Source: Meandrina meandrites (taxonomy: Eukaryota; Cnidaria; Anthozoa; Scleractinia; Meandrinidae). Taken from it: a stretch of 64,000 nt of DNA. The notes beneath the pieces are model-generated. The model saw nothing but the letters and a program-made list of their open reading frames with translations. It did no database searches and had not been told where the DNA came from. This document shows positions 24,701 to 32,479 of this stretch, one piece after another. The position numbers and the translations under genes were made by a program. Numbering within the stretch: position 1 is the stretch's first letter; every line of letters starts with the position of its first letter. The stretch is from contig OY855903.1 of assembly GCA_963693305.1 (NCBI GenBank), positions 35,575,251 to 35,639,250 on the forward strand, given 5' to 3'.

Positions 24701-27700
24701 AGGTCTCGGGAAACATACTAATTTTGAATTGTTGTACATGTAGCTGATTTCAAATTAAACAAAGCAACTAACTTTATGAAGTGATTTATTCGTGTTGGTC
24801 ATTGACTTTTATCAGATGTGGTGGCTCCTAAAAGAGCCATTTTTAGCGACCTGAAGTGCAATGTCAAATCCACATTCGACGAAGCAGGGCGCGGTGGCTC
24901 CTAAAAGTGCCGTTTAAAACTTGGTTGCAGCGCCTTCAGCCTCCACAACTGCTGGGATAACCTTGTGCACAATATGATTGATGTACTTTGCACATTTCTC
25001 GGGTGTCACTTTTCTTGCCCAGAACTTCTTGATTCCTTGCACAAGTTCTTCCTTGTTGCGTGGCTTGACCTTTGTCTCCAGGTAGAACTTGAGTTCATGC
25101 CATAAGTTCTCGATTGGATTAAGGTCGGGACTTTCCGGAGGGGCACGCCACCAGTTGATATTGTGCTCTTCGTAGAAGTCTTGCGCTCTTCGGGACGTAT
25201 GCTTCGGGTCATTGTCCTGGGTGAATCGGTGGTCGGGAAGTTTTTCTCTGACAAACGGGACAAGTGTGCTCTCCAGGACACTGCAGAATAGTTCAGCATC
25301 CAAGATACCATCAAAGATGCAAATCTTTGTGGCACCTTGTTTACTGATCCCAGCCCAGACATGAACCTTGAGGGGATGCTTGGGTTTAGGCTTTCGCTTG
25401 GTGGGCTCATCAACTTTTCTGTAACAGGTACGGCGATATTGCTGGAGGGAAATTGAACTCTCTCGCTGAAAATTACGTTTTCAAAGGTATCAGCATTCTC
25501 AATGACACTTTGTGCGAACGCCAATCTTTTTTCCTTGTTAACATTTCTGATCAGCTGACAATACGCTGTCTGCTGTAACGTCCACCCAAGCTGCTTGCGT
25601 GCTCTTCGGACTGTGGACGAAGATACAGTAACTCCACGCCTCTCCAGTTTCTTCTTGATCCGGCCACTGGTCATCTCATCATCTTTTCTCATCTGGTCGT
25701 CATTGAAGCCTCTTGCCTCTTCAGACAACTTCATGGGTCTTCCCGAGCGTGCTACATCTGCCACGGAGCCGGTGAGTTTAAACTTTTTGATAATCCGTGT
25801 AACGCTGGCAAAGCTGGCGAGTAAGCCTTCACCTTTTAGCAGTTTAAATATCTCGACTGGGTGAAGGCCTTGCTTGTGAAGAAGCTCAATTCGTGTTCGC
25901 GTATAGTTAGAAACTCTTGCCATGATTACCGTACGAGTGTTTAGCGAACGCGTACTCAAGTCTATGACACTGTTGTTTTAATCAAGCAGTCGCTATGGTG
26001 ACACAACGAAATGATGTAACAATAAAATAGCTGAGAGACTGGGACCCAGTTTGACCGGAAACATACGCGTGTTTTCGTTTTCGCTATGGCCGTTTGAAGG
26101 GTTTTATATTCTGTGAAAAGAAACGAAGTCTACAAAAGATGGAAAATATAGCTGTATCATCTTTAAAATAGCTGAAATGCCTTGTGTGTGCCAGGTAAGT
26201 CCGAAATAACAACAGTTCATTGTAAAGTATAAGTCGAATTGGCGATATTCTCCTCAAAGGACACAAAAAATTTCGATAAGAACGAAAACTGAGCGAAACA
26301 GAGCGAAAGGTTCGCTCGAACTTTCGAAGTCATTTATCGAACAGGACGAAATTTCGCTCGCACTTTCGAAGTCAATTTTCGAAGCAATCGAATCGATCGC
26401 TCGAAAATTCGCGAGTTTAAAAACAATAGTCACTGCGAAACGCCGCGAATTTTCGCGGTAAATGCGCACGCAATGAAAATTTGCCATTTTTTCGTCGAAA
26501 AGCCAAGAAAAGCCGCGAATTTCAACGAATTTCGTTTGCATTTCTTTTGCACAATACTGTAGAATTATGTATGATCAATCCGAGTCTAGCCCAGGTGTTG
26601 TTGAAATAAAATTTCTTCAGGTGAAAGCAGGGGAAACCCTTCAAGATATTTTACTGAAACAGCATATTTGTGTAAAAAGAAGTAATGGTATAGCCCTTAA
26701 TAGAAATCATAAATACTTTTATCAACTACATCAACAAATGTTTGCAACAACTTATCCCTGGGGGATATTTGTTGCTTGTGGCCATGGTGGTGGTATTTAT
26801 GTTGAGAAAGTGTTATTTGATCAAGAGTTTTGGTCTCCAGTGCTAGCTAAGCTGGATTTGTTTTTTGACTCAGTCATTTTACCACAGCTAGCTTTTCCAA
26901 AGGTTAAATATGGCCAGACTCGTACAGTGTTACACAGTTTGGATAATAACTAATGATATACATATAATGTAGAGACTCAGCTTCTAGAGACAGACCTTTT
27001 GTCACACTGAGCCTGTGTTAATGTATGACCATTCCACTCATAGCTAGTAGCTAATGGGTTACATGTTCATTGCTACAGTTTAGTTTGATTAAAATTAATT
27101 GATTTATTTGGACACTTGAAAACTACATTTACTTTGAAAAAAGAGGCTTCATTAAGTTACACAGTGCTGCACAAACAAACACAGTCTGATCGGCAACTGC
27201 AGCAAGGGTGATAGGTATTACACCACGTAAAATTCGGAAACACTTAAGCCGTTGGATTGCTCTTTCCACATGTATGCGAACTGCAGCTATTCTCCTGGTT
27301 TTTGTACATGCCTTTGTTGAAAGGGACTTCCCCTTTGCAAAGGGGGGAATGTTTAATGTGGCCTTTTTCTTTGTGACCATATCTCTAATATTAAATCCTC
27401 TATCAGCCATCACATCATCTAGAGGCTCCAACTTGTCTATCAGTCCAGATTTCTGGGTAATATTACGGTCAGAGACTCCCCCAGACCAAAGTTTAGAGAC
27501 AAATGTGAATGCTCCTGATGGTGAAATACCAACTAAAAGTTTGAAAGTGTTATGTGACTTGTAGTCACTCCAAGTAATTTTTTGAGCAGAAGGTTGAGTG
27601 GACTTCTCTATGAAGAACTCTGTACAGTCAATAATTACACGGGTCCGAGGATACTTACTAAAGCTCTTGGGCATGTGCTTTTGAATTTGAACCTTTGCAG

Positions 27701-29489
27701 GCCATATTATAAGAACTTCCTTAAATACATGATACAGAAGATTAATCCAAGTGGTGAAAATCTTGGAAACTGAACTTTGAGAAATTGCAAAAATGTCAGC
27801 CAGGTGACTCTGTAGCAGTCCAAGCCTGAGTCTCACAAGTACCATTACAAATTCAGCAAATAATGACATCTGCCTCTTTCGTCCAGGCTTGCCAACATGT
27901 TCATCTTCCTGTGAAGTAAAAATGTGCAGAGTTGAGTTGATGAGGCAAACATTCCTATGCAATAATCTTATAATTTTTAGAATTAGAATGTTGTATTACC
28001 ATTAATATCAAAACTGAAACATTTTATGCCATAATTTTTAATGTTTGAGACCAACTGAAAGGAAATATAAGTAACAAGACTGCTGTAGAAGAACGTTATT
28101 AATGTTGAAATAAATGAAATTAAGATACCTGATATGTTTCCCTCTGTCCCTTTTTCTTGTTGTCCCAATATTTCATTGTATTTGCAAGAGGTTTAAGGAG
28201 AACAACATCATAAGACAGGCATAGGAGGGCAGTCCAGTGTAGAAACATACAGACTTGTTGCTTTTCAGCACGTCATCTATAAACATTTCTCTCTTCAGTT
28301 CTGGTTTATTTTCCAGTTTAGCCTTGGCTGCTTCCATGCAGCCGATATCTTCACAAGTAAGGTCGGTTTGGATACACTTGTCTACAAGGGACCTTGGATC
28401 AGCTGCCTGTTCAGTTTTCATCTCACTCTCCTCAGATAAAATAAAATCCATGTCGCTCGAACACGCAGTTTCCTGGGGTTGTGATGACAGGCCCTCTGGT
28501 TCTTGGTTTTCCTTGTTCTTGTTAGCTTTACCTACTTTTTCCCTTGGTGCAGTCTTGGCTTTGTTTTGTAAACAATTCAAAGCTCCTCGTCTTCTTTCCT
28601 CTGGATCTGTTCGCTTCCGTTGGGTTTTGGGCTGCAAATGAGTCGGAAAACTGAAAATTGTTGGGACCGGATTAAGCTTTGTGGGTCCTAATCTACCTTC
28701 GAAGTGTGCTGAACAAATTCGTGTATGTCTTGTGACATTTAAACTGCTCAAACGACAAGCAGCTATCCACCTTTTTCTTCTCTCGCTTTCATTTATTTCG
28801 GGTGTGTAAGTCTTCTTTCGGTCGTCCATAGGAAAAGCGTGAAATGTTATTTCCTTGAGTTCTGGATATTTCAGACGGTTTTTTTGTTTTTCAGTGCTGT
28901 TGGAGCACGCATAAGCACAGCAATTATGTTTAACCATGATTTCACCTTCAAATACTGCAAACCAAGGAGACTTTCGCCTGATTTTTCCAGTTGTGTCAAA
29001 GAGTTTTTTAATTTTCCCCCGCATGAGCCTCGCTTTCGTGCACTTTCGTGTGAAAAAAAATACTCGTCCCAGGCTAGTCCGGGAATACGAATAAGGCCTA
29101 TTGTGAAACTTTGAGGAAAATCTTTCAACCAAGGGCATTATCAATCAATATGCCGGCTAGCCAGAAAGGGGTTTATTTCAACACTTTCAATGTTATGTAG
29201 TTTTGCTGTCTCATACATTTTATAGTATCCAATAACAAATCAAAGGTGAAAACACTTTTTGGTGAATGTAAATTACTACAATATGCAAACTTCCTTGTGG
29301 CCAACACTGCCTGTTCTTTTCCATTACAGGTTTCTGCGTGGTATTGCATATCGAGAATTCACTCGCCTTGTTCATGGATGTTTGGGTGGCAGACAAATAC
29401 CTTTGCCTGCATGCAGCTACCATGCCATAAGGAAAACATTTCCTGAGGAATCTGCATATACAGGATTTGAAACTGAAGATGCTGACTAA
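15757..29489 (+). CDS. P2X7 C-terminal-type (ballast) domain protein, 3 exons
   Basis: Exons are 15757-16031, 16133-16387 and 29330-29489. Their lengths sum to 690 nt (229 residues plus stop), and all junctions are GT-AG with matching phases. The first exon is acidic (residues 1-90). Exon 2 starts with WCKCGRC and continues with CCFEIEEC, CVTQHPGFSEVCLQRW. Exon 3 gives FLRGIAYREFTRLVHGCLG and PACSYHAIRKTFP. This is the cysteine-rich zinc-binding domain known from the cytoplasmic tail of P2X7 receptors, which occurs as stand-alone proteins in cnidarians. There is no channel part. The 12,942-bp second intron contains an entire ISL2EU transposon. An alternative ending at 16518-16536 uses a nearer acceptor but loses the conserved C-terminal block, so I prefer exon 3 at 29330. 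The stand-alone protein's function is not known to me. Confidence 0.75.
18766..18975. repeat. Left subterminal cluster of TTCG/CGAA-rich repeats
   Basis: About 210 bp next to the left terminus are saturated with short motifs such as CGAAATTCG, GCGAATTTTCG and AACGAA in both orientations. The right terminus has a matching cluster at about 26270-26535. Repeated subterminal motifs of this kind often serve as transposase binding sites, but that is inference here. Confidence 0.6.
20309..23463 (-). CDS. BEN-domain protein, 6 exons, 459 residues
   Basis: Exons (minus, in order) are 23463-23110, 23009-22908, 22248-21994, 21764-21431, 21038-20838 and 20442-20309. Every junction is GT-AG and the phases 0,0,0,1,1 join without a break, giving 1380 nt. 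The N-terminal exon holds FYSMEKKIARVIWSRGKY. Exon 2 is a lysine-rich stretch (nuclear-localisation-like). Exon 3 is acidic. Exon 4 has a coiled-coil-like ELRLLRTIVERLECSFARQ and a Q/P/S-rich part. Exons 5-6 encode the BEN DNA-binding domain: LTDKLFSKATLMRSTVH, LDPTTISAIK, then EVIRSFSHQCRND and KISIGKRCQNLRK. BEN domains bind DNA in chromatin and transcriptional regulators. The gene lies wholly inside the 7.8-kb TA-flanked element, making it either cargo or an accessory gene. Confidence 0.8.
23940..24480. repeat. Minisatellite, about 120-bp unit, 4-5 copies
   Basis: The unit, recognisable by GGCAAAGTGTGATTTTTTT and by GCGTGACGCGTACGTACACG, recurs at about 23960, 24070, 24189, 24311 and 24432 (spacing 119-122 bp). 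Outer units are more diverged. It lies between the BEN gene and the transposase in the same element. The following 300 bp to 24780 show nothing else. Confidence 0.8.
24823..24838 (-). terminator. Histone-type mRNA 3' stem-loop
   Basis: On the minus strand GGCTCTTTTAGGAGCC forms a 6-bp stem (one G-U pair) with a 4-nt loop and is followed by ACCAC. This matches the metazoan replication-dependent histone mRNA 3' stem-loop in size, loop and flank. An A-rich stretch (CTGATAAAAGTC) follows about 8 nt later, where a histone downstream element would sit. It lies about 75 nt after the transposase stop codon. Recognition is by pattern; function is inferred. Confidence 0.55.
24896..24911 (-). terminator. 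Second, imperfect histone-type stem-loop directly after the transposase stop
   Basis: GGCACTTTTAGGAGCC with the same loop and ACC flank begins two bases after the TAA of the Tc1 transposase. One mismatch and one G-U pair weaken the stem. It appears to be a duplicate of the stem-loop 73 bp further on. Confidence 0.45.
24914..25924 (-). pseudogene. Tc1/mariner transposase (DD34E), one frameshift
   Basis: The start MARVSNYTRTRIELLHKQG opens the N-terminal helix-turn-helix region, including VTRIIKKFKLTGSV and GRPMKLSEEA, followed by the second DNA-binding helix set (TSGRIKKKLERRGVTVSSST). The catalytic core continues in a second frame with VHVWAGISKQGATKICIFDG, QDNDPKHTSRRAQDF and SPDLNPIENLWHELK, ending AEGAATKF. 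The aspartate of QDND and the glutamate of IENLW are 34 residues apart, as in Tc1. The frame break is a single lost base at the FSDES motif, which removes the first catalytic aspartate. Length is otherwise normal for the family. No terminal repeats are seen immediately around it. Confidence 0.85.
26270..26535. repeat. Right subterminal cluster of TTCG/CGAA-rich repeats
   Basis: Dense copies of CTTTCGAAGTC, CGAAATTTCG and CGCGAATTTTCGCG, mirroring the left subterminal cluster of the same element. Confidence 0.6.
27129..28937 (-). pseudogene. ISL2EU transposase: THAP domain plus DDE_Tnp_4 nuclease, 2 exons, one frameshift
   Basis: Exon 1 (28937-28129) begins MVKHNCCAYACSN, a THAP zinc finger (C-x-C ... 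C-x2-H in RICSAHFEG) that binds transposon ends. A charged linker and the FYTGLPSYACL block follow. One base is missing near 28198, after which KPLANTMKYWDNKKKGQ runs to the donor. Exon 2 (27909-27129) carries VRLRLGLLQSHLADIFAIS and the DDE core: RVIIDCTEFFIE, DDVMADRGFNI and AVRIHVERAIQRLK. All three acidic catalytic residues are present. It is the right-hand gene of the interrupted ISL2EU element and points inward from its terminal repeat. The frameshift probably inactivates it. Confidence 0.85.
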
Positions 29490-29516
29490 TGAGCAGCTTC
29501 TGAATACTAAGTTACA

Positions 29517-29705
29517 TGTGTTGTTCCAGAAAATATCCATACCCCTTTCAACAAGGACTTTTTGATTCGAATCCCCCACCTTTCCTGAAATTCCAGTTAA
29601 GCACCATACTTTTCTATAAAAGGCTTTGGCATCAGGGACACCCATCCGTTTGGAATTTTCAATGACCTTCCATTGGGAGGGCAAGGATATTTTCTGGAAC
29701 CACAC
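29517..29705. mobile_element. Palindromic MITE, copy A
   Basis: About 185 bp with inverted ends TTCCAGAAAATATCCATACC and their complement (GGATATTTTCTGGAA). The interior has C-rich tracts. It lies just downstream of the P2X7-type gene's last exon and belongs to a five-copy family in this window (also 29902, 47994, 51508, 52474). Confidence 0.7.
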
Positions 29706-29901
29706 CATAACAGTGGATCATTTTTTGGACCAGGCAGCCAGTTGGTCTGGTATTGTTAATTCATTTTACCCCTCTGGTCTGCCCCTGATGTGATGCTGTC
29801 ATTAATGCAGAGGACACAAGGGATGAATAAAACAAATTCTACAGTTTACAATACAATTCTAGCAATGTATCTAGTGTTGTTGATTGGTCATGTTAACTCA
29901 T

Positions 29902-30056
29902 TGTGTTGTTCCATAAAATATCCAAACTCCCCAAGGAAGGTTTTTCTTTGGTTATAATACCCCTGCACCTCCCCCCCCCCCCCCCCCCTTTCTACACACC
30001 CTCAGAATTTCTAGTGACCTTCCATGGTGTGAGTATGGATATTTTCTAAAAGACAA
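29902..30056. mobile_element. Palindromic MITE, copy B (diverged)
   Basis: Ends CCATAAAATATCC and GGATATTTTCTAAAAG correspond to the family ends with mismatches. It contains a run of about 19 C at 29970-29990. Sequence from 30060 to 31600 holds no gene or repeat that I can recognise. Confidence 0.6.
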
Positions 30057-31604
30057 CATTCTGTTGAATACAGTTCAGACTTGTTTCGATCGCAACTAAT
30101 TTTTTGGACATGTTGTAATGCTTTTGTGTCCTTTCATTGGCTGCTTACATGCCAAACAGTAGCAAGACTTTCCTTTTGTGGTCTGTGGATGTTCCTGGCA
30201 AAACAAATGATGATTGTGTCATTGGCCATAGCTCTAACTGTGATGAAAGAAAAGCCTTTTATTTCTAAACAAGTGCAATATGTTATAAACTATAGATTGT
30301 GTGATGGGGTCATGTGTACATTGGAAAAAAGAGGAAAATAAGAAAACAATGGACCTTTTTTTCTAAAATGAAACAATATTAAAATAATTTTCTGTCCCAT
30401 CAGCATTCTTTTTACCTTCTCTTAGTAAGTTGAAATTGAAATACAGAGCCACGATGATGTGCCTTTCAAGAGAAAAATAGGCACAACATATAAGAATCCC
30501 AAAGGCAAAAAAAAAAAATTGGATTACAAAAGTTGATCATGAGGGCAAAGTTGGACTATCTTATGCTAAAGCAAGTGCTGGACACATTTGAATTTACTTC
30601 TGAACCACTGACCAATCTTTTCCTTGAGGTAAACATTGTGTCTAGGATACCACTCTCTGCCGACTGGTTTACCCTCCCCTAATACAGTATTTTTTGTTTA
30701 TATGAAGAGCACTGACTGGACAATAAAATAACTGTACCAAAAATCCAATAATTTTGTTCATATTTTTGGAATGTCTTCTTGTGGAATTCTTGTCATTGAG
30801 GAAAAAATATAGGTAGTAAATCACTGGACCACCATGACCAACCTACAGTACATCCCTATAAATGAGAAGGCTATCATTTGCAGTGCAAACTGGTTCAGGG
30901 TAGAATAAAAACCTTCCAGACAGCTAGTTTGTGCCTTGGGTGAGCTCTATACCATTGACCGAAGCAGCATTGTTTACGGTGGAGCACATTTTTTCATACA
31001 CTGGGGAAACTATGATAGTAAAAAAGTAATGCCTCATCAACAGTTATTAGCTTTTCCACTTCCCCAGGATTCCAGAATCCACTGCAGTTTTGGTACATCC
31101 AAACTGCTGTATAAAAGCATAAAATAAGGCCCCAGTCTTTCAGAAAACACCACAAGTATTGACCAGTATTTTATTTTATAAATGGCAAAAATAAGTGAAT
31201 ATGTAGAAGTAGTCAGGAAATAATTCACTTGTCACCATTTGCAAGATTTAAAGCTACAGTTCAAGGGTTGGCTAACTATAACTGATCTTTGGCACACTTG
31301 CATGACTTGATTGTTCTTGATTCTAAATGTATAATTTCACAAAAAGATCTTCAATTACATAATAAACATCTGCATACACAAGCTAACTAAGAAAACAGAC
31401 TGTGAAAACAAAAACTCTTTACGTGTAAATAATGTACTAATTTCTTTTTCCCAAATAGACCTAAAAAAATAGAGTATCTAGCATCAATTCTGATTTCTTG
31501 GCCTGGAGTCTGTTTGCTATACAACTGTATACAAAGGAGACAGCATTTGGTTGACCTACATGTACATGAGGAGTCAAATGTCTTTCATTCGAAACATTAA
31601 CACT

Positions 31605-32312
31605 TTAAAACACCGGAAAGCTCCTTACTGAATCATGGAATTCGGTATCACTATTTGTATCATACTGATCGACTGCTTTGGAGCTGTTCTCAGCCAGCGC
31701 TCCTGGTCCTTCTGGCGGCAGTTCTGCTGGACTGCGAACCTCTGGCTCTTCCGGTTGGATTTCCGGGAATTCGCTGCACATGGAGGTTGCAGTCTCAGAT
31801 GTAGTAAAACTCTTCATACGCCTCTATACATTCTTGATGGCCTAAAATAGTGAAAAAATTTCTGCTTTATTGCTTCTGAAGATTTCCTTTGGCTGTACAA
31901 TGAATCAAGAATTTCGAAACATTTGACAAATTCTTACCGCTCATTCAAGACGACATTTGGCACTAAATTCAGTCACATCTGGCTTATTTATCTCTGCTTC
32001 GGCATGAACAGACAGGAATACATTTATACCAAATTCGTCCCGTTTCAGTCTTGGCATGATCGGTTTGTTTGTTAAACTATCGGCGAAGGTGAAGCGTCGC
32101 ATATAGTCGTCTTCGGTGAAGTGCTTTGAGCAAATGGAAGAGTTTGGGTCGGCTCCCATTTTGCTCGCTTTTGCTTCACAAAATCGACCCATTTCTTTCT
32201 TCGTTTCCTTGCTTCAGCACGTTCATCGCCAAGAAATGGTGTGGCTTGTAGAACTGTACCGTTCTGAACATCTGGAACTGAGGAGCATCCACCTACTACA
32301 CATCTACCCAGT
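31605..32312 (-). pseudogene. THAP-domain protein fragment, frameshifted
   Basis: Reading on the minus strand from about 32312, CVVGGCSSVPD opens a THAP zinc finger, followed by WVDFVKQKRAKWE. After a one-base shift near 32160 come SSICSKHFTEDDYMRRF (the C-x2-H half) and MPRLKRDEFG. A GT donor follows the end of this frame near 31938, and an acidic, proline-rich open frame (EIQPEEPEVRSPAELPPEG) at 31817-31605 may be the next exon. No in-frame ATG is seen before CVVGGC. No DDE nuclease is nearby, so it is an orphan THAP remnant of a transposon-derived or host gene. Confidence 0.6.
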
Positions 32313-32479
32313 ATATTTTCCCGTGTTTACTACAGTAAATCGGGTGATGAATCGAGTATCTCAGTAAATGAGATACCGGGTTGACATCACAAGCTAGTTA
32401 GTACCCAGGCTCTCAATTGCTCCTTTTTGTGTTCAATATGGCGGAAAATAGGCTCAAAAAGACGATTTTGTCCGGCTTA

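Larger units (their letters stand above)
18743..26559. mobile_element. 7.8-kb TA-flanked element with Tc1-like ends, BEN gene and Tc1 transposase
   Basis: Termini are inverted repeats starting CAGTATTGTGCAAAAG. The first 26 bp are identical and about 44 bp match with two differences. TA flanks both sides (18741-18742 and 26560-26561), and the host YqaJ reading frame closes perfectly when the element is removed. A CAGT terminus and TA duplication are hallmarks of Tc1/mariner elements, which are normally 1-3 kb. Inside are a complete BEN-domain gene (-), a 120-bp minisatellite and a Tc1-family transposase (-). I see no separate terminal repeats hugging the transposase, so it may be the element's own. 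Alternatively the transposase is a nested older insertion. 18985-20300 and 23480-23940 show no gene. Confidence 0.7.
17116..26953 (+). pseudogene. SAP-SWIM-YqaJ nuclease gene of the ISL2EU element, split by an insertion
   Basis: The start ATG at 17116 leads into a SAP-like DNA-binding helix pair (VPELKSYLQSRGITVSQKRK). A missing base near 17226 and a second frame change near 17300-17340 break this part. The frame resumes through TYGDMYAYLINKEGYD to a SWIM zinc finger, CPC before the donor at 17679 and CRH after the acceptor (exon from 17907). The YqaJ (lambda-exonuclease-like) domain follows: WFKYRTGRITASHCKR, then GHIGASPD. Here it is cut by the element at 18743-26559. Past it, at 26562, VVEIKF, YFYQLHQQMF and GGGIYVEKVLFD complete the nuclease fold, ending at 26953. 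Removing the insertion and one TA restores the frame exactly between the catalytic D and the E-x-K motif. Confidence 0.8.
17036..29105. mobile_element. ISL2EU-type DNA transposon (two divergent-end genes), interrupted
   Basis: Inverted termini match at 17035-17100 and 29010-29106, sharing CCTTATTCGTATTCC and GAGGCTCATGCGGGG with changes between. The left end drives a SAP-SWIM-YqaJ gene on +, the right end a THAP plus DDE transposase gene on -. This two-gene arrangement (transposase with a YqaJ nuclease partner) is what is known of the ISL2EU superfamily. Exact terminal bases and target duplication could not be fixed. Subtracting the 7.8-kb insertion at 18743-26559 leaves an element of about 4.2 kb. 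It sits inside an intron of the P2X7-type gene. Confidence 0.75.

Noticed and set aside
29220..29708. 162-codon minus-strand open frame downstream of the P2X7-type gene
   Set aside because: It runs through a MITE and antisense to the real last exon.
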